Below, piece after piece: positions 27,186 through 35,785 of a stretch of DNA of 45,169 bases. How positions within the stretch are numbered: position 1 is the stretch's first letter; every line of letters starts with the position of its first letter. A program made the translations under genes and the position numbers. The stretch covers positions 1-45,169 of the forward strand of contig CALCCA010000200.1 of NCBI GenBank assembly GCA_937899725.1, in the 5' to 3' direction. The notes under the pieces were generated by a model, which made no database searches, was not told the DNA's origin, and saw nothing but the letters and a program-made list of their open reading frames with translations. The DNA comes from an uncultured Halomicronema sp. GTDB taxonomy: Bacteria; Cyanobacteriota; Cyanobacteriia; Phormidesmidales; Phormidesmidaceae.

Positions 27186-28949
27186 TTAAAGCTCGAAGTC
27201 ACCGATCGCGGTCAGCAATGAGGTGCGAAATTGAGCATCGAACTTGCGATCGCACCGCAGCTCTAGCAGCCGGATGCCCTGTTCTGGCAGGGTTGCCAAC
27301 TGTTCCTGCAAACATCGCCAGGAGGCAACCCGAACGTATTCAACGTTATGGGCCGCGGCCAGCGCCGCAAAATCCACCTGTTGCGGCATGGCAAAAAAGG
27401 CTTCGAACGGTGGCTCAAACGCGGCGATCGGTAGCGTCTCAAAAATGCCGCCCCCTTGATTGTTGATCAGCAAAATCGTCAGGTGAAAGTCTCGCTGGCT
27501 CGCATTGAGCAAGCCATTGCTATCGTGCAAAAGCGCTAAATCGCCTGTCAGCAAGACTGCCCGACCAAAATTCTGGGCTACCCCCATCGCGGTCGAAAGC
27601 GTCCCATCAATGCCGTTAGCTCCACGACTAAAATAGGGCCGCAGCCCCGTATCATTCAGCGGTAGAAACCATTCAATGTCGCGTACGGGCATGCTATTCG
27701 CAATCACCAACGGCGTCCCAGGGGGCAATAGCCGTGGTAGTTGCCAGCTCAGCTTGCCTTCAAACAACTCGGGTAAAGGGGCAAGCTGAGCGGCTAATCG
27801 CTGCCGGGCGATCACATCGCGCTCTAGCCAGGTTTGGCTATAGGAGGAAATCGCCCTGAGTGACTCTGATGGGACGGTGGCTAAGGCCGCAACCAGCGTC
27901 GCCAGCGACCAAGGCACCGCGATCGCCCGGCCATGCAGCGGATCCTTGTTGCGATCGCGGGCCTCTACGATCCACCGCAGCGGATCAGTTTGCTGCAGCC
28001 ACTGGCGCAGTACTTTGCTAGTGGGCAAGGTACCGAGTTGCAGCACCTGCTGTGCCGCCAAGGCCTGAGCATGATAGTCATGACGGAGCAGCAGGTCATA
28101 GCTGGTAATCAAATGAGGATTAAGGCTGGCATGGTTTCTTAAAGGCGATAGGCCATCGGCCAATACTGGCCACCCCAAAAGCTGCGATAGGGTGGCGATC
28201 GCCTGGCAATAAGCCGGAGGATCTGGGGGTTGAGCAGGCCCGGCAATGATTAAACCCCGCTCAGTTTGGCCGAGTGTTGATCGCGCGATCGGCTCCAGTT
28301 CACTCCCCTGCTGTGCCCACGATGCGGTTGCTGACAGCAGCTCTAAATGGTCAAAAAATCGGTTATCAATGATCCCCGCCAGTTCTGCTGCGGCCCCCGC
28401 CGGCACGGGAGCCAGCGGGTCGCGAAAAGGCAAATTGAGATGAACGGGACCTGGCACCGGCCAACCACAGCTGCGCCAGGCATGAGCCGTGATCTGACGC
28501 AAATAGCAGAGCTGCCCAACCGTGGCCTCGGGCAGGGCCACCTCTAGATAGCGGCGCACATAGCGGCCAAACAGCTTTTGCTGGTCAATGGTTTGCCCGG
28601 AAGCACAATCGCGCAGTTCGGGGGGGCGATCGGCAGTTAACACGATCAGCGGGATTTCGTTCTCATAGGCTTCGATCAAAGCCGGAAAATAGTTCGCCCC
28701 GGCGGTGCCTGAGGTGCAAACCAAGACCGTCGGCTGACCACTGGCTTTCGCGACCCCAAGGGCAAAAAAGCTGGCCGATCGCTCATCCAAAATCGGCAGG
28801 GCTCGCAGTTGAGGATGGCTGGCAAAGGCCACGGTTAAGGGGGTTGAGCGTGACCCGGGTGAAATTACCGCCGTTTTCAAACCCAGCCGCGCCAGCGTCT
28901 CCACTAAAACGGAGGCCCACAGCGTATTCGTGTTTCTAAAATCCAGCAT
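27186..28949 (-). CDS. menD: 2-succinyl-5-enolpyruvyl-6-hydroxy-3-cyclohexene-1-carboxylate synthase
   Basis: 587 residues, full length for MenD. This thiamine-diphosphate enzyme adds decarboxylated 2-oxoglutarate to isochorismate, the committed early step of menaquinone/phylloquinone synthesis; in cyanobacteria the product serves photosystem I. Family features are TAVISPGSRSTPLTVAF, ILDERSASFFALGVAKASG, VCTSGTAGANYFPALIEAY and LTADRPPELRDCASGQTIDQ. The C-terminal ThDP site includes GANGIDGTLSTAMG, LLTGDLALLHDSNGLL and ILLINNQGGGIFE. The ATG at 28949 gives MLDFRNTNTLWA. No other men gene is in the window. It lies about 167 bases downstream of the lipoprotein gene on the same strand. Confidence 0.96.
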   Translation of the reverse strand: MLDFRNTNTLWASVLVETLARLGLKTAVISPGSRSTPLTVAFASHPQLRALPILDERSASFFALGVAKASGQPTVLVCTSGTAGANYFPALIEAYENEIPLIVLTADRPPELRDCASGQTIDQQKLFGRYVRRYLEVALPEATVGQLCYLRQITAHAWRSCGWPVPGPVHLNLPFRDPLAPVPAGAAAELAGIIDNRFFDHLELLSATASWAQQGSELEPIARSTLGQTERGLIIAGPAQPPDPPAYCQAIATLSQLLGWPVLADGLSPLRNHASLNPHLITSYDLLLRHDYHAQALAAQQVLQLGTLPTSKVLRQWLQQTDPLRWIVEARDRNKDPLHGRAIAVPWSLATLVAALATVPSESLRAISSYSQTWLERDVIARQRLAAQLAPLPELFEGKLSWQLPRLLPPGTPLVIANSMPVRDIEWFLPLNDTGLRPYFSRGANGIDGTLSTAMGVAQNFGRAVLLTGDLALLHDSNGLLNASQRDFHLTILLINNQGGGIFETLPIAAFEPPFEAFFAMPQQVDFAALAAAHNVEYVRVASWRCLQEQLATLPEQGIRLLELRCDRKFDAQFRTSLLTAIGDFEL

Positions 28950-29116
28950 TCATCGAGGGGATCGGGGCTCTCTCAATGTGCCAGATTTCGCGCAGTCTAT
29001 GGACCTTCTCACGCTTCCAGGCAGGAAACAGCGTTGAGGCCCCGTCTGCGTCGATGGCAATGCTTGCTGATGGCTTGGTCAGCCTGGCTGAGCCACCGAC
29101 CCACAGCAACTCTCGC

Positions 29117-29908
29117 TTAGTCGTCGGTCAGGGTGATCAAATCAGCCACCAACACGGGCAATTCGCGGTACTCGACTTCTAACTGCTCTATCAAGTTCAG
29201 ATCCCAGGTCAGCTCGTACTCTTCTTCTAGCTCTGCAATAACGTAGGGACGCAAAATACCTGACACGGCTACTTTGGCATCGTCAGTGGGCAAGGGCAGG
29301 GCCGCGTCGCCCGTCTGAATCACGATGACGCCTTTGCCCTCAAATAGGTCAGGATCTTTCAAAATAAAGGTGTTTTCCGCTTCCACCGGCTCGACCTCAC
29401 CGTAGACAGTGACGTCTTGGTTGTAAAACGTTTCGGCCTTTGCTGTCAGGCTGGCGGGCTCGGGAGCTAGCGTAATGCGCTCAGCGTAGACTGCAGACTC
29501 GCCAGCATAAGCTGCCAGCTCAGCCGGATCAATGCCATCAATGGTGGTGGGATCTAAAGGCAAAATCGTGCCGACGGCCCACATGGGCGTTCCCGCCTCC
29601 GCTGGGACGGCAAAAGCGCGATCGCTGGAGTTAACCACCAGCACGCTGCCGAGTTCTTCGTTACCGGTCTCTTCTAACAAAAATACGGTGCCTCCCACAT
29701 GAGACTCGAACTGACCGTATAAGGCGATCGCTTCGCCGTTGATAGTATCGGCTTCATCAGACTCTAGCGTTGCCGAAACGTCCTCTTGTTCACCGACATC
29801 CTCAACATTTGTTGGCGTCGGATTGGCACAAGAGACTAAGGTCGGCAGTGCTAATGCCCCAATGAGAACCGTGCCCCAAAATGCTTGCCGTTGCAAATAA
29901 ATAGCCAT
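29117..29908 (-). CDS. Predicted lipoprotein with OB-like domains
   Basis: 263 residues. The N-terminal signal (FWGTVLIGALALPTLVSC) ends in a lipobox LVSC with Cys near residue 27, predicting a lipid-anchored envelope protein. Residues 28-55 are acidic and likely a linker. Two strand-rich modules follow (ALYGQFESHVGGTVFLLEE, then VTVYGEVEPVEAENTFILKD), each resembling an OB-fold-like barrel. Strongly acidic overall. Function unknown; it is not like a binding protein of an ABC system. The ATG at 29908 is used. It is upstream of menD, but a functional link is not evident. Confidence 0.7.
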   Translation of the reverse strand: MAIYLQRQAFWGTVLIGALALPTLVSCANPTPTNVEDVGEQEDVSATLESDEADTINGEAIALYGQFESHVGGTVFLLEETGNEELGSVLVVNSSDRAFAVPAEAGTPMWAVGTILPLDPTTIDGIDPAELAAYAGESAVYAERITLAPEPASLTAKAETFYNQDVTVYGEVEPVEAENTFILKDPDLFEGKGVIVIQTGDAALPLPTDDAKVAVSGILRPYVIAELEEEYELTWDLNLIEQLEVEYRELPVLVADLITLTDD

Positions 29909-30888
29909 TAAAAATCACCTGAATAAATAACCAACTGTTCGCGTCACTGGCTGATTTCCATCACACGCTGGACTGAGCAGTTACAAATGTGTTTGGTAAC
30001 AGCAAGACGCGTTACTCTCTTTACTCTCTAAAAAGTAAAACGCCTTAAAACCTGAGACTCTTGGACTTCAGCTCCTTCCTGCTATATTCACTTTTATTAT
30101 GAAAATTCTAGGTACTTTTTTAGAGGCAGACATCTATCTAAGGCTCAGCTTCTTGATGTCTTAGGAATCTATCGTTTGAGTGATAGAGCAGCGTTCACTT
30201 TACGCAGTCTTGAGACATTGCATTGAAAAAGAGTTGCCTGACAAGTAATGGAAAAAGTCCTAAATTTTCCTGCGGACACCGACAGTTTCGCTGCTCACGT
30301 AATGTCTGCAGAGACTGCTGTGTACAAAGCTTGAGTGTAGGAAAACCATCCGTACATTCAGGCAAAGCCAGAAATCGACATTGAATCGACATTGATACGT
30401 TGGGTGATCAGACCGTTGATCACTCGGGTGGGGCTAACAACTACGCCATTAAGCCCGGCATGTCTATCGCCGAACCCAGGGTTGGCGATAGCGTCGATAA
30501 TAGAAAAAGCAGACTGGTGCTGAAGCCCATCATTAAGGCTTGTTCTGGAATGTAAAAAAATGTGAGGAAGCTGGCCGTCGCCGTCGCGGCAGGAGCGTTT
30601 ACTGGTGTTTCAAGACTCTCTCTGTGAGAGTCTTACAGCCGTTTCAGAGAAAGTCCAATGGAAGCTAAGAATAAAAAACACAGGCTACAATGAGGTGTTT
30701 TTCTGGCCAGGGTTTGAGGCATTCTGAACATAGAAGGGGCATCGCGACCGGCGATCGCCCTGACGACATCAGTGGCTCCAACACCTTTAGTTCAGACTGA
30801 TCGTTGCGTCCAACCATCAGTAGCCGCTCAGCAGGGCTGAAAGCTTTCGTTCCCACCGTCATAGATGCAGATTAGAGAAGGGTCTCTC
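29909..30888. other. Non-coding stretch, 980 bases, with two hairpins
   Basis: Two hairpins stand out: CTATCGCC (30464-30471) with GGCGATAG (30484-30491) around a self-complementary core, and a perfect 9-bp stem at 30612-30620/30626-30634 with a 5-base loop. No tRNA, gas-vesicle gene or conserved protein was seen. Short minus-strand frames look like chance ORFs. Confidence 0.45.
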
Positions 30889-31083
30889 ATGATTAAGATT
30901 CGCACCATGAAACATATCGCTAGCAGCAAAACCGCTGATAGTTTCCGAGCTTGCCGTGCGATTAATCGGGCTCATCGGGGGGTGATGCTTGAGCAGGGAC
31001 GCATGGTGTTGGGATATGCCAAGGTGCTGACCCACGATGAACATCGCAAGTGGCGCAACGGCATGTGGCAAGTGTGTAAGTAG
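30889..31083 (+). CDS. Small basic hypothetical protein
   Basis: 64 residues starting MIKIRTMKHIASSKTADSFR, strongly basic, ending WRNGMWQVCK. An upstream ATG at 30865 would add eight residues; the ATG at 30889 has GAGAAGGG about 7 bases upstream and is preferred. No family recognised. It is on the same strand and 83 bases before gvpK, so it may share its transcript, but size and charge fit a small regulator or nucleic-acid-binding protein as well as a chance association. Confidence 0.5.
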   Translation: MIKIRTMKHIASSKTADSFRACRAINRAHRGVMLEQGRMVLGYAKVLTHDEHRKWRNGMWQVCK

Positions 31084-31166
31084 TGTAATTTTGATTGGCA
31101 GACACTTTATCAGGGCGGTCTCGGTGAGTTGGCGGCGAGGCGTCAGCAAAGCGCTAAGCTGAAGCC

Positions 31167-31637
31167 ATGACATCACCGGATAATCCGCCTTTAGAAAGTG
31201 AGTTGGCACTGGCTCGACCCAGTAATGCTGATGCGGGCCTAGCCCCCCTGTTGCTGACTGTGACTGAGCTGATTCGTCAACTGATGGAAGCTCAGATCAT
31301 TCGACGTATGGAATCAGGTGACTTGGGCGACGATGATTTAGACCGCGCCTCCGATAGCCTGCGCCGTCTCGAGGTGGAAATCGTCCGCCTGTGCGAGATA
31401 TTTGAGGTTGACCCGGCTGATTTGAATATCGATCTCGGTGAGCTGGGTACACTGCTGCCGCGCAACGGGGGTTATTATCCGGGCGAGCACTCAGAATCGC
31501 CATCACTTTTAGAGTTGCTCGATCGCCTGCTTGATACGGGTGTCGTTGTCGAAGGCGATGTCGATTTGGGCTTGGCTCGCCTCAACCTGATTCACGCCAA
31601 ATTGCGCTTGGTGCTGACCTCTAAACCCGTGAACTGA
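31167..31637 (+). CDS. gvpK: Gas vesicle protein GvpK with C-terminal GvpA/J-like segment
   Basis: 156 residues. Residues 24-110 match GvpK: APLLLTVTELIRQLMEAQII then RRMESGDLGDDDLDRA and RLCEIFEVDPADLNIDLGEL. The C-terminal 45 residues (SLLELLDRLLDTGVVVEGDV, then LNLIHAKLRLVLTS) resemble the amphipathic core of GvpA/J/M shell-type proteins. This two-part layout may be usual for cyanobacterial GvpK rather than a new fusion. GvpK is an accessory factor required for gas vesicle assembly in several organisms. The ATG at 31167 is used. gvpF/L follows 43 bases later in the order (K, F) seen in cyanobacterial gvp operons, but gvpA, C, N, J and G are absent from the window. Confidence 0.9.
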   Translation: MTSPDNPPLESELALARPSNADAGLAPLLLTVTELIRQLMEAQIIRRMESGDLGDDDLDRASDSLRRLEVEIVRLCEIFEVDPADLNIDLGELGTLLPRNGGYYPGEHSESPSLLELLDRLLDTGVVVEGDVDLGLARLNLIHAKLRLVLTSKPVN

Positions 31638-31680
31638 GATAAGCTGGCAACGCATTCAATCATTTTTTTGCTGGCGAGCT

Positions 31681-32424
31681 ATGCCTCAATTTTTCTACCT
31701 TTATGGAATTTTTCCGGCACCAGGGCCTCAAGATTTAGACGTCAAGGGGCTCGATAACCAGCCGGTAGCCACCCACCTCATCGACAATTTTGCCTTTCTA
31801 TATTCAGAGGCCCAGCAAGAGCGCTATTTAGCCAGCCGCAAAAATCTTTTAGGCCACGAGCGCGTCTTAGAAGCGGCGATGCAGGCTGGCGATCGCACCC
31901 TACTGCCGCTCCAGTTTGGCCTGGTGATTGAAACTTGGGAACGCGTCACGCAAGAGCTGATCACGCCTCGGGGCAATGGCCTCAAGCAGCTTTTTGCTCG
32001 CCTCGATGGGCATCGAGAAGTCAGCGTCAAAGTGCTCTGGCAAGCGGATGTCGAACTCAATCAGCTGATGGCTGAAAACGCCGACCTCCGTCACCAGCGA
32101 GATCAGTTAGAAGGTAAGCAGCTCAGCATGGATCAGGTAGTTAGCATTGGCCAATCGATCGAGCAGGCGGTCAATGCCCGGAAGGACGACATTGTGAATG
32201 CCTTTCGCAATACGCTGAATGCCTTAGCAGTCGAAATGGTCGAAAACGACCCGATGACGGATGCCATGATCTATAACGCCGCCTACTTGATCCCCTGGGA
32301 GGGTGAAGCGGCTTTTAGCGCTGCAATTGAAGCTTTAGACGCACAGTTCGAAGACCGACTCCGCATTCGCTACAACAATTTCACCGCGCCGTTTAACTTC
32401 GCGCAGCTTGATCAGTTGGAGTGA
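31681..32424 (+). CDS. gvpF/gvpL: Gas vesicle protein GvpF/GvpL family
   Basis: 247 residues. The N-terminus FFYLYGIFP begins the ferredoxin-like fold of GvpF/L. LGHERVLEAAMQAGDRTLLP and LQFGLVIETWE match the family's HxxVLEAxM...LLPxRFG pattern, with R replaced by Q in LPLQFG. A central helical, charged stretch (DLRHQRDQLEGKQLS, QSIEQAVNARKDDIV) and the C-terminal YLIPWEGEAAFSAAIEAL complete the fold. GvpF/L proteins are minor components that interact with the shell protein during vesicle initiation. The ATG at 31681 is 43 bases after gvpK. F versus L cannot be decided. Confidence 0.9.
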   Translation: MPQFFYLYGIFPAPGPQDLDVKGLDNQPVATHLIDNFAFLYSEAQQERYLASRKNLLGHERVLEAAMQAGDRTLLPLQFGLVIETWERVTQELITPRGNGLKQLFARLDGHREVSVKVLWQADVELNQLMAENADLRHQRDQLEGKQLSMDQVVSIGQSIEQAVNARKDDIVNAFRNTLNALAVEMVENDPMTDAMIYNAAYLIPWEGEAAFSAAIEALDAQFEDRLRIRYNNFTAPFNFAQLDQLE

Positions 32425-32552
32425 GACGCACATTAGGGCAGGAATTGATGCTCTGGCCCGCGCCCGAGGCCTCGGCTGTCCGCGTCCCTGAGGTTTCCGA
32501 CGTGGCGGAGTAAGTGGGGGCAGGGGCGATCACCAAGCGAGGGGATCGGCTT

Positions 32553-32718
32553 ATAACAGTTCTACGAATTACAGCTCTACAGACAAGTCGGCTTGCTTCC
32601 AGTCGGAGACCCTGCGGGTTGGCCTGGCCTGCCCGTCGGGCTGACGCCGCCGCTCAGCTGACCTTCCTTAAGCAGAGTCGAAAGGAAGAGCTGTAGCCCA
32701 GTTGCAGAGAATTGGTAT
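32553..32718. repeat. MITE-like palindromic repeat, copy 2 (166 bp)
   Basis: Left end ATAACAGTTCTACGAATTAC and right end reading inward ATACCAATTCTCTGCAACTG match copy 1. The interior is divergent, carrying a CCTGCCCGTCGGGC block in place of part of the copy 1 core and lacking a perfect inner palindrome. It lies in the gap 32425-32980, in which no gene is evident. Confidence 0.7.
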
Positions 32719-32945
32719 TTAGAGGCGTTAATGGGCGGGCATCGTTGCCGTCGACAGACGGAGTTTTTGAATACTCTGCGGTAAAGGTCAAACCCGACGC
32801 AGAGGGGAACGTTGCTGTAGATGAGTTCCACCCCTCTAGAAGGTTCTGACGACCCCGGCGGCGGCAATACCAGAAAAAAAACTGTACCTGTCCGGATACG
32901 GTTGAAAATGCCGAGAAAGTTGGAATGGTAGATGCACCCTGATAG

Positions 32946-32979
32946 AAATCCCTGGCGAATCAGCCAGGGATTTTTTTTG
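32946..32979. terminator. Bidirectional intrinsic terminator
   Basis: A perfect 10-bp stem (ATCCCTGGC-type arms at 32947-32956 and 32963-32972, 6-base loop) is followed by T8 on the plus strand and TTTC on the minus strand. It begins 2-11 bases after the stop of the 32981-33334 gene, so it probably ends that gene, and it can also stop plus-strand transcription from the gvp side. Confidence 0.8.
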
Positions 32980-32980
32980 T

Positions 32981-33334
32981 CTATTCGGTCTTCTCACTGG
33001 CGTCCGAGACGTCCTCAGCTGGGGGCTCTGTCGTTTCAGCCGCAGCTGCTTCAGGCGTCGCTGCTTCTGCCGGAGCCGCTTCCTCTTCGGTCGCGACGAC
33101 TTCGGGCTCGGGCTCAGGGGCTTCGACTTTAGGCTGAGGTCGGGGCCCACGCATCAAAGCCGGTGAAACCGCCGGGGCTTTTTCTTCACGATCGCGGCGT
33201 CCCTTACCTCGGCCACCTTTGCGACCTTTATCATTGCGGTCACGGCGCTCGCCACTGGGCGCCTCGCGCTCGCTGCTGCCTTCCTGCGCTTTGCGGGCAG
33301 CAAGTTCCGCTTTCTTGATAGGACGTTCAACCAT
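32981..33334 (-). CDS. Conserved cyanobacterial low-complexity protein
   Basis: 117 residues with a split composition: residues 1-55 are strongly basic (RRDRNDKGRKGGRGKGRRDR), a central SPALMRGPRPQPK motif follows, and residues 70-117 are acidic and alanine/proline-rich. The MVER-IKK start and the SPALMRGP motif recall small cyanobacterial proteins of unknown function (recollection, not searched). Likely intrinsically disordered; the basic half could bind nucleic acid. The ATG at 33334 is used. A terminator lies right after the stop. Confidence 0.65.
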   Translation of the reverse strand: MVERPIKKAELAARKAQEGSSEREAPSGERRDRNDKGRKGGRGKGRRDREEKAPAVSPALMRGPRPQPKVEAPEPEPEVVATEEEAAPAEAATPEAAAAETTEPPAEDVSDASEKTE

Positions 33335-33954
33335 GACTCAAGATTTCTTAACAACCTATCGATACTACCTCGAAAGCTGCGATTTCCTTGCGAGCCTCTC
33401 ACCAACCGTAACGTGGGCAATCGCGATCGCTAAACCCCCAATCTAAAGCAAAATTTATCACTGTGTTAGGGGCTCAAGGCTTGGGCTACCGCTGCTGCCA
33501 GCGATATGATGGCCCAGTTGAGCACATCACGATTAGCCCTGCAATCAGTCAATGCCATCAACTAACAGACGCGATCGCCCAACGCCAAATCGCCCGCCAT
33601 CAAATTTTGCTAACTGACGAATTCAACCATTTGCATACCTGTCATAAGGAGTTGTGATACCTCATCGGGGAATAGTTGCGTTAGAACGGATAGCAGTGGC
33701 AATTATCTAACGGTCTAAAACGATACAGAGCGTTAGAGATACCAACGCTAAGTTTAAGCACGCTTAGCGTTGGTATCCTCTATTGCCAGCGGGGCATCAT
33801 TCTGTATCTTCAGACAGCTTTAGCCGCACGCTTACGCTGTCCTATGCGTAAATCTCAAACAGGTTACTTTGCACATAAGTGGCGCTGAAATCATGAAGAC
33901 AATCTAAAGGTTTTGTATTTAGAGTATAATTCTTGGAAGTAAAGGAGAGTTGCC
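33335..33954. other. Intergenic region, 620 bases, with a weak ORF
   Basis: A 64-residue plus-strand frame from a GTG at 33463 to 33657 has no recognisable family and no good ribosome binding site; it may be decayed coding sequence. The long inverted repeat at 33738-33777 and the AT-rich promoter-like zone at 33895-33940 before DUF1815 are the other contents. Confidence 0.4.
33738..33777. repeat. 15-bp perfect inverted repeat
   Basis: GATACCAACGCTAAG (33738-33752) and its exact complement (33763-33777) flank a 10-base loop. The outer GATACC/GGTATC ends recall the tips of the MITE-like family. It lies about 180 bases upstream of DUF1815. Confidence 0.7.
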
Positions 33955-34296
33955 ATGTTCGTCCGATTGGCAGAACAGCACAGAAGCTTTGTGCAAGATC
34001 TAGTAATGAACCTGCAGGCTTTAGCCACGGTGCTGGAAAACCGCGGTTACCTGGCTTCCTGCTATACCTGCGGCGGGCAGATGAACAGCGCCTCCTTCAT
34101 GGTGAGTCTGGGCGACAACCACCTCATTCGCTTCTTGGTCTCTGACTACGGCATCACCTGGACTGAGATGCGCGATGATCGCGAGCTGATGAAATTAGAA
34201 GGCGCAGAAGCTATTAGTCAGCTGCAGGAACTGGCTGACTTGGTCAAGTTTGGCATTAAACCTTCTGGCCATACGCCAGCTGTGGTCTCGCACTAA
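33955..34296 (+). CDS. DUF1815 family protein
   Basis: 113 residues, matching the cyanobacterial DUF1815 family: MFVRLAEQHRSFVQDLVMNL, then ATVLENRGYLASCYTCGGQM and LIRFLVSDYGITWTEMRD. It is probably cytoplasmic with no known activity. Two cysteines in SCYTCGG may form a metal or redox site (inference). The ATG at 33955 follows AAGGAGAG at 6 bases, one of the best ribosome binding sites in the window, which suggests good expression. Transcribed alone. Confidence 0.9.
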   Translation: MFVRLAEQHRSFVQDLVMNLQALATVLENRGYLASCYTCGGQMNSASFMVSLGDNHLIRFLVSDYGITWTEMRDDRELMKLEGAEAISQLQELADLVKFGIKPSGHTPAVVSH

Positions 34297-34626
34297 TTCT
34301 TGGCGGCAACCACACTGCAAGTGTCAGTTGTCCGTGACGTGAACTGCTCGAATGATTCCGCTCCACTGTCGGTGTTCAGTTTAGCGCTGTCTTCCGAAGG
34401 TTCTGATTCGGTTGTGTGTGAATTTTTTGTGGTCTCAACGCTAACTAGCGCGAGGGCGCTGATCGCGATGTCTGATGGTTCGGTCTGCGATCGCTCTTCC
34501 TGGCGATCGGCTGAGTCTTCAGCGTGCCGCTCCAGTGCCGGTCAAAGCCTGGTCGAATCTCCCGGCTCTGAAGCAAGGCGACCAATCGGGCTCCTTGGCG
34601 TTGCTAAACTGACCCTGAGCGTCTGA

Positions 34627-34651
34627 ATCCCACCGGGTGGGGATACTTTTT
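34627..34651 (+). terminator. Possible terminator, GC stem with T5
   Basis: CCCACC and GGTGGG arms with a very tight loop (34629-34641) are followed by GATACTTTTTG. It lies about 330 bases past DUF1815, in the gap 34297-34732. That gap has a 108-residue frame from a TTG with no recognised family. Confidence 0.35.
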
Positions 34652-34732
34652 GCCGTCAACGTGTTGTAGATGATAGAGCTGCGAGTGCGATATCCGGTTC
34701 AATAGCGGTAACCTTTTTGGCCCTGATGAAAG

Positions 34733-35170
34733 ATGGAACAGTGCCCTTTTTGCGACATCGTTAAGGGTGTCGGCCCCGTCAGCACGGTGTATGAAGATGA
34801 CAATACGATGTGCTTCATCCCGCTGCAGCCCATCTATCCGGGTGCTTGCATCGTGATTCCCAAGCCGCACATTGATCACTTTACGGATGTGCCAGATGAC
34901 TTGGCGGCCCAAGTAATGGTGACCGCTCAGCGCGTGGGCCGCAAGATTCGCGAGGTGTATCAGCCACTCAAGGTCGGCATGGTCGTGCATGGATTTGGCG
35001 TACATCACGCTCACCTTAATTTGGTGCCGCAATACGATCCCCTCGATATTACCTACAAGCATCTGGCCTATATCGAAAACGGTGAAATCCAGTTTGGGCT
35101 CAAGCCCTTACCGACGCCGACTCGCGATGAACTAGACGCGATGGCCCGATCGCTGCGACTCGATGACTAG
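34733..35170 (+). CDS. HIT-family nucleotide hydrolase/transferase-like protein
   Basis: 145 residues. Residues 3-10 hold a zinc-site-like start (QCPFCDIV), followed by FIPLQPIYPGACIVIPKPHI, and the histidine triad region VVHGFGVHHAHLNLVP near residue 85, which includes the catalytic His series. HIT proteins hydrolyse nucleotide phosphoramidates or dinucleotide polyphosphates; the exact substrate is unknown. Length fits the family (110-150). The ATG at 34733 gives MEQCPFCDIVKG. It is convergent with gntK, 100 bases away. Confidence 0.88.
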   Translation: MEQCPFCDIVKGVGPVSTVYEDDNTMCFIPLQPIYPGACIVIPKPHIDHFTDVPDDLAAQVMVTAQRVGRKIREVYQPLKVGMVVHGFGVHHAHLNLVPQYDPLDITYKHLAYIENGEIQFGLKPLPTPTRDELDAMARSLRLDD

Positions 35171-35270
35171 CGATCGCTACCAACGCAAAAACGCTAAATT
35201 GCAGTTCCGTCCGTGAGATGCGAGCTAGTGAGATGGGGGCTGAGGAGCCAACTTTTTTGACCGCATCACG

Positions 35271-35768
35271 TTACACCGCGAGCTGCTGGCGAATTTGAGC
35301 AACAATCTGTGCGGTCGTGTCTGTGGCGGTCAGGTTAATCGTGATCGCCTGGGTCGGTTCTTCTAACGTAGCCAGTTGACTATCCAGCAGAGATGCCTGC
35401 ATGAAGTGGCCTTGCCGCCGTGTCAGGCGCGATCGCAACACAGCGGGACTTGCCTTGAGATAAACAAACTGCAGAGTGCTGGGGGGCTGGGTGCTGTACA
35501 GCCCCTCGCGATAGCGCTGCTTGAGAGCGGAACAGGTGATCACGGCGGCTTGTTTGGCCTGCTGTAGCTGACTAATTTGCTGCCCAATCGCCTGCAGCCA
35601 CGGCCCTCGATCAGCGTCGGTGAGGGGAATGCCCTGACGCATTTTCTCGACGTTGGCGATCGGATGCAAGTCATCGCCCTCAACAAAGCACCACCCCAGC
35701 ACCTGAGCCAGCTGCTGACCGATGGTGCTCTTACCTGAGCCTGAGACCCCCATTAAAATCACAATCAT
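35271..35768 (-). CDS. gntK: Gluconokinase
   Basis: 165 residues. The P-loop MGVSGSGKST starts at residue 6, followed by FVEGDDLHPIANVEKMRQG and PLTDADRGPWL, both diagnostic of the thermoresistant-type gluconate kinase. ITCSALKQRYREGL follows. It phosphorylates gluconate to 6-phosphogluconate, feeding the pentose phosphate (and possibly Entner-Doudoroff) route. Length fits the family. The ATG at 35768 lies only 17 bases from a MITE-like repeat, so its promoter may be within or beyond that repeat. No gluconate permease or regulator is nearby. Confidence 0.93.
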   Translation of the reverse strand: MIVILMGVSGSGKSTIGQQLAQVLGWCFVEGDDLHPIANVEKMRQGIPLTDADRGPWLQAIGQQISQLQQAKQAAVITCSALKQRYREGLYSTQPPSTLQFVYLKASPAVLRSRLTRRQGHFMQASLLDSQLATLEEPTQAITINLTATDTTAQIVAQIRQQLAV

Positions 35769-35785
35769 GTCAGTGCCAATGAGTT

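Noticed and set aside
34300-34626. 108-residue plus-strand ORF after DUF1815
   Set aside because: TTG start, no ribosome binding site, Ser-rich low-information sequence; neither strand looks coding.
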